Below, one piece after another: positions 21,377-29,875 of a stretch of 33,900 nucleotides of DNA. The notes below the pieces were generated by a model that worked only from the letters and a program-made list of their open reading frames with translations, ran no database searches and had not been told where the DNA came from. A program made the translations under genes and the position numbers. Source of the stretch: Pseudorhodoferax sp. Leaf267 (GTDB taxonomy: Bacteria > Pseudomonadota > Gammaproteobacteria > Burkholderiales > Burkholderiaceae_C). Each line of letters opens with the position of its first letter. Positions within the stretch are counted from its first letter, which is position 1. The stretch lies in assembly GCF_001422405.1 (NCBI RefSeq), contig NZ_LMMV01000010.1, positions 1 through 33,900 on the forward strand. Direction: 5' to 3'.

Positions 21377-22911
21377 GTTCCGTCCTGGCGCCCGCTGTCG
21401 CGCAGGCGGCGCGCGTTCTCCACGCAGACCGGCGCACGGGCATAGCGCGGCTTCTGGCACTCGCGATGCAGGCACATCGGCCGGGTCAGGAAGTTGCTGT
21501 CGGGGCAGATGTCCTCGGCACGCAGCGCGCGCGCGGGCGGCCTCGGCGCGGGCCGGGTTGCCTCGGTGGCGCCGGGCGCACGGGTGGTCTGGGTCTGGAC
21601 CGGAGCCGAGCCCGACACGGGTGCAGATGCCGGCTGCGCCGCGGCCTGTACAGGGGTCGCAGCCGGCGGCGCCGGCTCGGGCGCCGATGCGGGCGACAGC
21701 ACGATCGCCCCGGCCAGCACGCAGCCCAGCAGGCCGATCGCCAGGCCCCAGAAGGCCGGCCCGCGGCGCGCCGGGGCGGTGGCCACGGCGGCCGGCTGGA
21801 TGCGCACCGTGGCCTGCTCGGCATGCAGCGCACGCGCGGCCGCCAGGGTCACGGGGTCGAGCCGCAGCGTGGCCTGCTCGTCGGCATGCAGGGGCTGGCT
21901 GGCCGGCACGGGCGCTTCGTGCGCCGGCTGCCAGACGCTGCCCAGCTCCATGCGCCAGTCGAACCGGTCCATCGCCGGCGGCGGCGCCAGTTGCAGCAGG
22001 TCGGCGAACGCGGCGACGCTCTGCGGCCGCTCGGCCGGCTGGACCGCCAGGGCCTGCGTCAGCCCCTGCACGAAGGCAGCCGAATAGCCCTGGCCGCTTT
22101 GCGCCTGCAACGAGGCAACCACCTCGGCCAGCGGCGGCAGGCGGTCGCGCAACACGCGGAAGGTCGCCGGCACCGGCAGCGCACTGCTCAGGCAGCCGTG
22201 CACCACGGCCGCCAGCGCGTACAGGTCGCTCCAGGGGCCCTGGCGCAGATCCTCGGCCTCGGCGTATTGCTCGATGGGCGCGTAGTTCACCTTCAGGATC
22301 GCCGTGTGCCGCTGCGTCTGTTCGCCGATCGCTCGGCGCGCGGCGCCCAGGTCCAGCAGCACGGGTGGGCCCACGTCCTGCAGGAAGATGTTGTCGGGCG
22401 ACAGGTCGCGGTGGACCATGTCGTGCAGGTGCAGCACCTCGAGCGCCTCCAGCAGCGACCACAGCAGCTTGCGCAGCCAGGCCTCGGGCGGCGGGTGGCG
22501 CATCTGCGCGCGCGCCTGCTTGAGCGTCATGCCCTGGTAGAACGGCATCACGATGTAGGCGGTGTCGTTCTGCTCCCAGACGCGGAACACCTTGACCAGC
22601 GAGGGGTGGTCGAACTGCGCGAGCAGCCGCGCCTCGGCCAGGAACGAGCGCAGGCCGGACGCAAAAAGCGCTTGGTCGACCGACGCCCGCACCGCCACGG
22701 CCGTGCCCACGCGGCCGGCCAACACCGAGGGCATGTACTCCTTGATCGCGACCATGCGGTGCAGCGAATGGTCGTAGGCCCGGTAGACCACGCCGAAGCC
22801 ACCCACGCCCAGCAGGGCCTGCAGCTCGAACTCGGCCAGGCGCGTGCCGACCGGCAGTGCATCGCGGTGATGCAGCACGGGGTCAGCCGGCAGGGCAGGG
22901 ATCGCAGCCAT
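21373..22911 (-). CDS. Transmembrane Ser/Thr protein kinase with Cys-rich periplasmic tail
   Basis: A 512-residue eukaryotic-like kinase. The kinase domain (about 27-305) has the glycine loop GVGGFG (35-40), catalytic Lys57 (AIKE), Glu in the C helix, HRDLSPDN (167-174, Asp169) and DLG at 187-189 in place of DFG, so it should be active. A juxtamembrane region contains two similar stretches, EQATLR (345-350) and EQATVR (365-370), followed by one membrane helix (about 386-407). Outside lies a Pro/Ala linker and a compact tail (about 466-500) with Cys at 469, 480, 485 and 496. The target proteins are unknown. It sits upstream of rplM on the same strand and diverges from rlmJ. Confidence 0.9.
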   Translation of the reverse strand: MAAIPALPADPVLHHRDALPVGTRLAEFELQALLGVGGFGVVYRAYDHSLHRMVAIKEYMPSVLAGRVGTAVAVRASVDQALFASGLRSFLAEARLLAQFDHPSLVKVFRVWEQNDTAYIVMPFYQGMTLKQARAQMRHPPPEAWLRKLLWSLLEALEVLHLHDMVHRDLSPDNIFLQDVGPPVLLDLGAARRAIGEQTQRHTAILKVNYAPIEQYAEAEDLRQGPWSDLYALAAVVHGCLSSALPVPATFRVLRDRLPPLAEVVASLQAQSGQGYSAAFVQGLTQALAVQPAERPQSVAAFADLLQLAPPPAMDRFDWRMELGSVWQPAHEAPVPASQPLHADEQATLRLDPVTLAAARALHAEQATVRIQPAAVATAPARRGPAFWGLAIGLLGCVLAGAIVLSPASAPEPAPPAATPVQAAAQPASAPVSGSAPVQTQTTRAPGATEATRPAPRPPARALRAEDICPDSNFLTRPMCLHRECQKPRYARAPVCVENARRLRDSGRQDGT

Positions 22912-22993
22912 CTCGGGAACGCAAAAGGACCAGTGTAGAGGCCGGCCCGCGTGCCCACCGGGCCGCGGCAGACCGGCCGTTTACCATCGCCCC

Positions 22994-23896
22994 ATGTTCA
23001 GTTACCGCCACGCCTTCCATGCAGGCAACCACGCCGACGTGCTCAAGCACCTGGTGCTGGTCGCCATCCTGCGACACCTCGTCGACAAGGAGACCGCCCT
23101 GGCGTTGGTGGATTCCCATGCCGGTGCCGGCCTGTACCGGCTCGACGGCGACTATGCCGCCACCAGCGGCGAGGCGGCCGACGGCGTGCTGCGCCTGCTC
23201 ACCGCGGGCCGGCAGGGCCAGGCCGCGCTGGCGCCGGCGCTGCAGGACTACCTGGAGCTCATCGCCAGCTTCAACCAGCCCGGCAGCCACAAGGTCTACC
23301 CGGGCTCGCCCTTCGTGATGCAGCGGCTCATGCGCCCGCAGGACCGGCTCAAGCTGTTCGAGATGCATCCGACCGACACCAAGACGCTGCAGGCGAATAT
23401 CGCCCAGCTGGACGCCGGCCGCGAGATCGCCGTGTTCCGCGAAGACGGCTTCGAAGGCGTGCGCCGCTTCCTGCCGCCGCCCTCGCGCCGCGCACTTTTG
23501 TTGTGCGACCCGAGCTACGAGGTCAAGAGCGACTACGGCCGCGTGGTGGACATGCTGACCATGTGCCTGCAGCGCTTCGCCACCGGCACCTACGTCGTCT
23601 GGTACCCGGTCATCGCGCGCAACGAAGCCCACATCCTGCCGCGCAAGCTCAAGACCATCGCGCAGCGCGCCGGCAAGCCCTGGCTGCACGCCACGCTGAC
23701 CGTCAAGGCCGCCAAGCTGCCGACCGGCCCGTCCGCGGCCGACCAGCGCCGGCCCGGCCTGCCGGCCAGCGGCATGTTCGTCGTGAACCCGCCGCACACG
23801 CTGCACGGCGCGCTCGCACCCGCCCTGCCCCAGCTGGTGCAGATGCTGGGCCAGGACAAGCACGCCACCTTCGCACTCGAACGCTCGCCCGCCTGA
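22994..23896 (+). CDS. rlmJ: 23S rRNA (adenine(2030)-N6)-methyltransferase RlmJ
   Basis: Methylates A2030 of 23S rRNA with S-adenosylmethionine. The 300-residue protein (Escherichia coli RlmJ is about 280) opens with the family signature MFSYRHAFHAGNHADVLKH and has the SAM-binding stretch VDSHAGAGLY and the aromatic-binding stretch GTYVVWYP. The catalytic motif reads DPSYE at about residues 172-176 where the standard N6-adenine methyltransferase motif is DPPY; the catalytic Asp and Tyr remain. The start is the ATG 82 bp from the divergent kinase gene. Confidence 0.93.
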   Translation: MFSYRHAFHAGNHADVLKHLVLVAILRHLVDKETALALVDSHAGAGLYRLDGDYAATSGEAADGVLRLLTAGRQGQAALAPALQDYLELIASFNQPGSHKVYPGSPFVMQRLMRPQDRLKLFEMHPTDTKTLQANIAQLDAGREIAVFREDGFEGVRRFLPPPSRRALLLCDPSYEVKSDYGRVVDMLTMCLQRFATGTYVVWYPVIARNEAHILPRKLKTIAQRAGKPWLHATLTVKAAKLPTGPSAADQRRPGLPASGMFVVNPPHTLHGALAPALPQLVQMLGQDKHATFALERSPA

Positions 23897-24023
23897 GGGC
23901 GCACGGCACGGCCCGCACGGGCAGGCCGCGCGCCATGCTGCGGTGCACAAAAGCTGGTCCGGTTCTTGCAAAACTGGCAGCGGTACGTCCCAGGTACCGT
24001 TTCCAGACTCTCAAAGAACCGCC

Positions 24024-25088
24024 ATGAAATTTCACTTGTCCCTCCTCGCCACGGCAGCCGCCGCGGTGTTCGCCACCAACTGCGCCCACGCCCAATCCAG
24101 CGTGACCATCTCCGGCCTGCTCGATGCCTACGTGGGCTCCATGCGCGCGGCCGGCTCGGGCGACCGGGTCGAACAACTGGGCAGTGGCGGCCTGACCACG
24201 TCCTGGTTCGGTTTCCGCGGCGTGGAAGACCTGGGCGGCGGCCTGTCCGCCACCTTCGCGCTGACCTCGTTCATGCGCGTGAACACCGGCTCGCCTGGCC
24301 GCTTCGATGGCGACCCGTTCTTCTCGCGCGATGCCAACGTCGGCCTGGCCGGCCGCTTCGGCTCGGTGCGCCTGGGCCGCGGCACGGCGCCCAACTTCCT
24401 GCCGACCATCCTGACCAATCCCTTCGGCGACTCGTTCACCTTCTCGCCGCTGGTGCTGCACGCCAACGTCAACACGCCGGCCTGGGCCTACCGCACCACG
24501 CCGTCGGACACGGGCTGGAGCAACCAGGTGGTCTACTCCACGCCGAGCTTCGGCGGCCTCACGGCCACGCTGCAATACCAGTTCGGCGCGCGGAGCAGCA
24601 CGACCGACTTCAACAACAAGAAGAACATCGGCCTGAGCCTGCTGTATGCGAACGGCCCCTGGTCGGCCGTGGCGTTCTACGAACGCGACCAGGTCTCCAA
24701 CCCGGTCAACCCCAGCCCGCTGACGACCACGGTGGACGGTGTGGTGCTGCCCGAAACCAAGAAGGACTGGATGGTCGGCGGCACCTACAACGCCGGCTTC
24801 GCCAAGCTGTTCCTGACCTACGGCGGTGCCAAGGCCAAGGTGCTGGACTACGACGCCAACACGGCGTCCATCGGCGCGTCCGTGCCCGTCGGTGCCGGCC
24901 TGATCCTGGCGGCCGTGGCGCGCACCAAGGTCGAGGGCGCCTACGACGGCACGCGCACCACGGGCAGCCTGGGCTACGACTACTTCCTGTCCAAGCGCAC
25001 CGACCTGTACGCGGTCTACATGCACGACCGCATCACCGACGTGAGCCGCGGCAACAGCTACGGCCTGGGCATCCGCCACCGCTTCTGA
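24024..25088 (+). CDS. Gram-negative general porin (Burkholderiales type)
   Basis: A 354-residue outer-membrane beta-barrel protein, probably trimeric, for diffusion of small solutes. It has a signal peptide (MKFHLSLLATAAAAVFATNCAHA, cleaved before QSSVTISG), the conserved first strand SSVTISGLLDAYVG, the WFGFRGVEDLGGGLSATFAL segment, a likely constriction-loop region and the C-terminal Phe of GIRHRF required for barrel assembly. The start ATG lies after a short upstream region containing GGTAC-GTCCCAG-GTACC (23981-23998 region), an inverted repeat of unknown role. It stands alone between rlmJ and a DMT transporter. Confidence 0.93.
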   Translation: MKFHLSLLATAAAAVFATNCAHAQSSVTISGLLDAYVGSMRAAGSGDRVEQLGSGGLTTSWFGFRGVEDLGGGLSATFALTSFMRVNTGSPGRFDGDPFFSRDANVGLAGRFGSVRLGRGTAPNFLPTILTNPFGDSFTFSPLVLHANVNTPAWAYRTTPSDTGWSNQVVYSTPSFGGLTATLQYQFGARSSTTDFNNKKNIGLSLLYANGPWSAVAFYERDQVSNPVNPSPLTTTVDGVVLPETKKDWMVGGTYNAGFAKLFLTYGGAKAKVLDYDANTASIGASVPVGAGLILAAVARTKVEGAYDGTRTTGSLGYDYFLSKRTDLYAVYMHDRITDVSRGNSYGLGIRHRF

Positions 25089-25129
25089 CCACGCAAGCGG
25101 CACGGGCCGCGCCGCTACCATCGCGGCCC

Positions 25130-26029
25130 ATGTCATCCACCTCGCGCCGGCAGCTGGCGCTCGCCCTGGTCCTGATCACGCCCGCGTTCTGGGGCGTGAA
25201 CTACCTGGTGGCCCGCAGCGCGCCGGCCGTGATCGAGCCGCACCTGCTGGCGCTGCTGCGCTGGTTCGCCGCCGGGCTGCTGTTCGCGGCGCCGGCGTGG
25301 CGCGAACTGGTGCAGCACCGCACGCACATCGCCCGCGAATGGCGCCGCTTCCTGGTGCTCGGCGCGCTCGGCATGTGGATCTGCGGAGCCTGGGTCTACA
25401 TCGGCGGCAGGACCACGGCGGCCGTCAACATCGCCCTCATCTACGCGCTGTCGCCGGTGCTGATCGCGCTCGTCTCGGCGCTGTGGCTCAAGGAGCGCTT
25501 CGACCGTGTGCAGGCGCTGGGCGTGGCGTTGGCGCTGGCCGGCGTGGTGCACGTGATCCTGAAAGGCCAGTGGGCCTCGCTGGCCGGTGTGACCCTCGTC
25601 ATCGGCGACGCCTGGATCTTCGCGGCCACGGTGTCGTGGACGCTGTACTCCGTGCTGCTCAAACGCTGGCAGAGCCCGCTGTCGCCCATGGCGCGGCTGG
25701 CCGCCATCAGCGCGGCCGGCGTGCTGGTGCTGCTGCCGTTCACGGCCTGGGAGATCGCACATGCCACGCAGCCGGCGCTGACCTGGCCCGGCTTCGGGCT
25801 GGCCATGGCCGCGGCCGTCATCCCCGGCTTCGCGGCCTACCTGGCCTACGCGGTGATGCAGCGCGAACTCGGCGCGGCGCGCGTGGCCGTGGTGCTCTAC
25901 CTCGGCCCGCTGTACGCGGCCGGCCTGGCCTGGCTGGTGCTCGGCGAGCCGCTGTACGCGTTCCATGCCGCCGGCATGGTGCTGGTGCTGGCCGGCATCT
26001 ACCTCGTCAACCGCGCGGGCACACGCTGA
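25130..26029 (+). CDS. DMT-superfamily EamA transporter
   Basis: A 299-residue ten-helix inner-membrane transporter with two EamA repeats. Visible features include the N-terminal helix LALALVLITPAFWGVNYLVAR, the repeat-end motif VNIALIYALSPVLIALVSALWLKERF and the second-repeat motif ARVAVVLYLGPLYAAGLAWLVLGEPL. The substrate is unknown (amino acids or metabolites are usual). It starts 41 bp after the porin gene with no terminator seen between, so it may be co-transcribed. The 3' end overlaps the convergent LysR gene by 31 bp. Confidence 0.9.
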   Translation: MSSTSRRQLALALVLITPAFWGVNYLVARSAPAVIEPHLLALLRWFAAGLLFAAPAWRELVQHRTHIAREWRRFLVLGALGMWICGAWVYIGGRTTAAVNIALIYALSPVLIALVSALWLKERFDRVQALGVALALAGVVHVILKGQWASLAGVTLVIGDAWIFAATVSWTLYSVLLKRWQSPLSPMARLAAISAAGVLVLLPFTAWEIAHATQPALTWPGFGLAMAAAVIPGFAAYLAYAVMQRELGAARVAVVLYLGPLYAAGLAWLVLGEPLYAFHAAGMVLVLAGIYLVNRAGTR

Positions 26030-26925
26030 GTGCGCTGCGGCCTGGCCAGCAGTTCGCGCGCGACCTCGACGAACGAGGCCAGCACGGCCAGGCCCGCGTC
26101 CTCCTTGCGCCAGGCCAGCGCGCCCACCGTCAGCGGCACCATGCCGCGCACCGGCACCAGGCGCGCGCCCCGCATGCCGGCGCGCGCCAGCGAGGCCGGC
26201 ACCAGCGCCACGCCCAGGCCGGCCGAGACCATGGCGATCACCGTCAGCCACTGCCGCGCCGCATGGCGCGTGCGCGGGTGGATGCCGGCGCGGTTGAACA
26301 CGGCGATCACGTTGTCGTAGTTGGCCGGCGCCACGTCGCGCGCGAACATCACGAAGTTCTCGTCTGCCAGGCGCTTGAGATCGATGCTCTTCTCGGCCGC
26401 CAGCGGGTGGCTGTCCGGCAGGCAGCACACCAGCGTGTCATCGGCCAGCGCCACGCTGGCCAGTGCCGCGGGGAACGCCTTGGCGTTCAGGAAGCCCGCG
26501 TGCAGCTGGCCGTGGCGCAGCGCCTCGAGCTGCTCGGCCGATGACATCTCGCGCAGGTTCACCTCGATGTCGGGCCGGCGCGCGCTGAAGGTCTCGACGA
26601 TGGCCGGCACCTCGCGGTAGACCATGGAGCCCGTCATGCCCAGCTCCAGCCGGCCGCGCATGCCGGCCGCCACGGCCTGCGCCGCATCGCGCGCCGTGGC
26701 CAGCCGCTCCAGCGCCAGCCGCGCATGGCCCAGGTAGGCCGCGCCGGCCGGCGTCAGCGCCACATGCTTGCTGTTGCGCTCGAGCAGGCGCACGCCCAGT
26801 TCGTCCTCGAGCGCCTTGATCGCCGAGCTCAGCGGCGGCTGCGTGATGGCCAGGCGCTGCGCGGCGCGGCCGAAGTGCAGCTCCTCGGCCAGCACGACGA
26901 AGTAGCGCAGCAGATGGATTTTCAT
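25999..26925 (-). CDS. LysR-family transcriptional regulator
   Basis: A 308-residue regulator. The N-terminal winged helix-turn-helix is clear (residues 1-60: LRYFVVLAEELHFGRAAQRLAITQPPLSSAIKALEDELGVRLLER), followed by the linker helix and a periplasmic-binding-like effector domain from about 92. The effector is unknown but the type is common among aromatic or organic-acid regulators. The start is the ATG at 26925; upstream in-frame codons run into non-coding sequence. LysR genes usually face a divergent target: here only a short ORF with a strong ribosome site (27057) remains in that position, while the acyl-CoA dehydrogenase operon runs in the same direction as lysR. Confidence 0.92.
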   Translation of the reverse strand: MKIHLLRYFVVLAEELHFGRAAQRLAITQPPLSSAIKALEDELGVRLLERNSKHVALTPAGAAYLGHARLALERLATARDAAQAVAAGMRGRLELGMTGSMVYREVPAIVETFSARRPDIEVNLREMSSAEQLEALRHGQLHAGFLNAKAFPAALASVALADDTLVCCLPDSHPLAAEKSIDLKRLADENFVMFARDVAPANYDNVIAVFNRAGIHPRTRHAARQWLTVIAMVSAGLGVALVPASLARAGMRGARLVPVRGMVPLTVGALAWRKEDAGLAVLASFVEVARELLARPQRTQRVPARLTR

Positions 26926-27056
26926 GAAGGCAGTATGGCGCCGACGACCGGGCCGCTGCATGGGGCAGACGGCGCACGCACCCGCACGCGCCAAGGCCTG
27001 CGCCGCGTAATCTGGCGGCGCAGGGCACACCTGTCTACCGTGCCAAGGAGAACCCC

Positions 27057-27158
27057 ATGACCTGGATTTGCGCCACCGTGCTGGCCCTGTCGCTCGCGGC
27101 GCGCCTGCGCGCCCGCTTCAGTAAGACTTCGGCAGCCCGAGCACCTTCTCGGCGATGA
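27057..27158 (+). pseudogene. Short ORF with strong ribosome site; probable stump of a truncated gene
   Basis: The ATG at 27057 is preceded by a near-perfect ribosome site (AAGGAG at 27045-27050, 6 bases upstream). It encodes 33 residues: a start resembling a signal or membrane segment (MTWICATVLALSLAARL) that then runs into the antisense of the acyl-CoA dehydrogenase 3' end (27118 on) and stops. It sits exactly where the divergent partner of the LysR gene is expected. The simplest reading is the first 20 or so codons of a lost gene joined to unrelated sequence. A genuine tiny membrane peptide is the alternative. Confidence 0.45.
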
Positions 27159-28281
27159 AGCACAGGATGAGCTGCGGGCTCACCGGCGCCAGCCGCGGGA
27201 TCCACGCCTCGCGCAGGTAGCGCTCGACGTGGTATTCCTTCGCATAGCCCATGCCGCCGTGCGTGAGGATGGCGTTCTCGCAGGCGCCGTAGCAGGCCTC
27301 GGCGCCCAGGTATTTGGCGGCGTTGGCCTCGGCGCCGCAGGGCTGGTGCGCGTCGTACAGGCTGGCGGCTTTCAGCACCATCAGCCAGGCCGCTTCCAGC
27401 TCCATCCATGACTTGGCCAGCGGGTGCTGGATGCCCTGGTTCTGGCCGATCGGCCGGTCGAACACCACGCGCTCCTTCGCGTACTGCGCGCCGCGCGCCA
27501 GCGCCGCACGGCCCAGGCCGATGGCCTCGGCCGCGATCAGGATGCGCTCGGGGTTCAGCCCGTGCAGGATGTAGCTGAAGCCCTTGCCCTCCTCGCCGAT
27601 GCGGTCTGCCACCGGGATGCGCAGGCCGTCGATGAACACCTGGTTGGAGTCCACGGCCTTGCGGCCCATCTTCTCGATCTCGCGCACCTCCACGGTGCTG
27701 CGGTCCAGGTCGGTGTAGAAGAGGCTCAGGCCCTCGGTGCCGCGCGCCTCCTCCACGGGCGTGGTGCGCGCCAGCAGCAGCATCTTGTTGGCCACCTGGG
27801 CCGTGGAGATCCAGACCTTCTGGCCGCTCACGGCATAGTGGTCGCCCTCGCGCACGGCGCGCGTCTTCAAGCGCAGCGTGTTGAGGCCGGTGTTGGGCTC
27901 GGTCACGCCGAAGCAGGCCTTGTCGCGGCCCGCGATCAGCGGCGGCAGCCAGCGCGCCTTCTGCTCGTCGCTGCCGAACACCACGACCGGGTGCAGGCCG
28001 AAGATGTTCATGTGCACGGCCGAGGCGCCCGAGAGCCCGGCCCCGGTGGCCGCGATGGTCTGCATCATCAGCGCGGCCTCGGTGATGCCCAGGCCGGCGC
28101 CGCCATAGGCTTCGGGCATGGCGATGCCGAGCCAGCCGGATTGCGCCATGGCCTGGTGGAAGTCGTCCGGGAAGCCGCCCTCGCGGTCGCGGCGCAGCCA
28201 GTAGTCGGCGTCGAAGGGTGCGCACACGCGCTGCACGGCGTCGACGATCTGCTGTTGCTGTTCGTTCAGGTTGAAGTCCAT
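27118..28281 (-). CDS. Acyl-CoA dehydrogenase
   Basis: FAD-dependent alpha,beta-dehydrogenation of an acyl-CoA thioester, with electrons passed to ETF. The 387-residue protein has the three-domain fold: CFGVTEPNTGLNT and VSGQKVWISTAQVA in the FAD-binding middle domain and ILTHGGMGYAKEYHVERYLREA near the C-terminus. The usual YEGT catalytic Glu is missing (RLAPVSP follows instead). Glu245 in GLNPERIL aligns with the helix-G base of isovaleryl-CoA dehydrogenase (Glu254), so the enzyme should be active with that alternative base. It is the last gene of the Bug-CaiB-cupin operon, 9 bp after the cupin. The exact substrate is unknown. Confidence 0.92.
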   Translation of the reverse strand: MDFNLNEQQQQIVDAVQRVCAPFDADYWLRRDREGGFPDDFHQAMAQSGWLGIAMPEAYGGAGLGITEAALMMQTIAATGAGLSGASAVHMNIFGLHPVVVFGSDEQKARWLPPLIAGRDKACFGVTEPNTGLNTLRLKTRAVREGDHYAVSGQKVWISTAQVANKMLLLARTTPVEEARGTEGLSLFYTDLDRSTVEVREIEKMGRKAVDSNQVFIDGLRIPVADRIGEEGKGFSYILHGLNPERILIAAEAIGLGRAALARGAQYAKERVVFDRPIGQNQGIQHPLAKSWMELEAAWLMVLKAASLYDAHQPCGAEANAAKYLGAEACYGACENAILTHGGMGYAKEYHVERYLREAWIPRLAPVSPQLILCFIAEKVLGLPKSY

Positions 28282-28290
28282 GGCGGTTCC

Positions 28291-28680
28291 TCAGGTCCGG
28301 CGCACTTTGGCCGGGTCTTCGCCGTAGGGCGGGCTGTAGATGACGAGCAGGCGCGCGGGCTGCTCGCTCGTGACGGTGAACACGTGCAGGGCATCGGCCG
28401 GGAACAGGCAGCAGTCGCCGGGCTGCATGTCGAACACCTCGCCATCGACCTCGGCGCGGGCCGTGCCTTCGAGCAGGTAGCAGACCTGCTCCATGCCCGG
28501 ATGCGCGTGCGGCAGCGCGCCGCCGCCGCGGCCGATGGTGCCCAGCACCACCTCCAGATGCCGCGCGCCGTTGGCCGGGCCGATCAGGCGCTGGTTGCTG
28601 GTGTGGTCGTGGTTGGCCGGGTGGTAGGCGGGCACCTCGGCGCCGCGCACGAACAAGGGGGAGCGTGTGGGTGTCGTCAT
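28291..28680 (-). CDS. Cupin-domain protein
   Basis: A small single-domain cupin of 129 residues. The metal-binding motif 1 is visible as LPHAHPGMEQVCYLLEG (His, His, Glu) and motif 2 as MQPGDCCLFPADALHVF (His). Such proteins can be enzymes (isomerase, lactonase, dioxygenase) or sensors. Its start overlaps the CaiB gene stop by 4 bp (ATGA, 28677-28680), and the acyl-CoA dehydrogenase follows by 9 bp, so it is a fixed part of the operon and probably acts on the same substrate or its product. Confidence 0.88.
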   Translation of the reverse strand: MTTPTRSPLFVRGAEVPAYHPANHDHTSNQRLIGPANGARHLEVVLGTIGRGGGALPHAHPGMEQVCYLLEGTARAEVDGEVFDMQPGDCCLFPADALHVFTVTSEQPARLLVIYSPPYGEDPAKVRRT

Positions 28681-29873
28681 GGGGTCTCCAGCAGTTGGGC
28701 GATCTCGGCGTCGCCGTAGCCGATCTCGCGCAGCACCTCGGCGGAATGCTCGCCCAGGCGCGGCGCGGGCGTGGCGTCAAGCGCCGGCGGCGTGCCGCTC
28801 CAGCGCGTGGGCACGCCGGGGCTGCGCAAGCGGCCTTCGCTCGGGTGGTCCACCGTGCGGATGAAGCCGGTGGCCGCGTGGTGCGGATCGTCCAGCAGGT
28901 CCTGCGGCGCGTTCATGGGCATGTTGGGCACGTCGGCCGCGTCCAGCAGTTGCTGCCACTCGGCCGTGGTGCGCTCGGCCATGAGCCGGCCGACCTCGGC
29001 GTAGACGGCGTCGATGTTCGCCGCGCGCGCGCCGTGCGTAGCAAAGCGTGCGTCCTGCGCCAATCGGTCCGGCTCGCCGATGGCGGCGAAGAAGCTGCGC
29101 CAGTGCTTGTCGTTGTAGATCAGCACGCACAGATGGCCGTCGCGCGTGCGGTAGGGCCGGCGGTGCGCGGTGAGCAGCCGCGCGTAGCCGGCGTCGCCCT
29201 GCGGCGGTTCGAAGGCCAGGCCGGCCAGGTGGTCGCCGAAGACGAACTGCGTCATGGCCTCGAACATGGGCACGACGATGGCCTGGCCCTCTCCCGTCTT
29301 CTCGCGCACATAGAGCGCGGCCGTCACGGCGTAGACCGCGTGCAGGCCGGTCACGCGGTCGGCCAGCGTCACGGGCGCGTAGCACGGGGCCTCGGCGCCG
29401 TACTGCTGCATGAGCCAGGGGATGCCCGTGGCGCCCTGGATCAGGTCGTCGTAGGCCGGCCGCGCGGCGTAGGGGCCGTCCTGGTCGAAGCCGCAGCAGC
29501 TCACGTGGATCAGCCGCGGGTGGCGCGCGCGCACGGCCTCGGCGTCCAGCCCCAGCCGGGCCAGCGCCTGCGGGCGCACGTTGCTGATCAGCACGTCGCT
29601 CTGCGCGGCCAGGCGCAGCACGGCCTCGCGCGCGGCGGGCTGCTTCAGGTCCAGCACCAGGCTGCGCTTGCCCTGGTTGGCCTGCAGGAAGATGTGGCCC
29701 ATGCCGGGGTTCACCATGGGGCCCACGTGGCGCATGTTGTCGCCCTCTGGGCTTTCGACCTTGACCACCTCGGCGCCCAGCGAGGCCAGGATCTGCGTGG
29801 CGAACGGGCCCATGATGACGGTCGTCAGGTCCAGCACCTTGACGCCCGCGAGCGGTCCTTGCGATGCGGGCAT
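28677..29873 (-). CDS. CaiB/BaiF-family (class III) CoA-transferase
   Basis: Transfers CoA between carboxylic acids, activating a substrate for degradation. The 398-residue protein shows the family N-terminus GPLAGVKVLDLTTVIMGPFATQILASLGAEVVKVE, then NQGKRSLVLDLK and the Asp-containing YDDLIQGATG, where the second Asp of the pair is expected to be the residue that forms the acyl-enzyme anhydride. It begins 2 bp after the stop of the Bug gene and overlaps the cupin start, so all are translated from one message. Substrate unknown. The ATG at 29873 was chosen because it gives the standard N-terminus. Confidence 0.92.
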   Translation of the reverse strand: MPASQGPLAGVKVLDLTTVIMGPFATQILASLGAEVVKVESPEGDNMRHVGPMVNPGMGHIFLQANQGKRSLVLDLKQPAAREAVLRLAAQSDVLISNVRPQALARLGLDAEAVRARHPRLIHVSCCGFDQDGPYAARPAYDDLIQGATGIPWLMQQYGAEAPCYAPVTLADRVTGLHAVYAVTAALYVREKTGEGQAIVVPMFEAMTQFVFGDHLAGLAFEPPQGDAGYARLLTAHRRPYRTRDGHLCVLIYNDKHWRSFFAAIGEPDRLAQDARFATHGARAANIDAVYAEVGRLMAERTTAEWQQLLDAADVPNMPMNAPQDLLDDPHHAATGFIRTVDHPSEGRLRSPGVPTRWSGTPPALDATPAPRLGEHSAEVLREIGYGDAEIAQLLETP

Positions 29874-29875
29874 GG

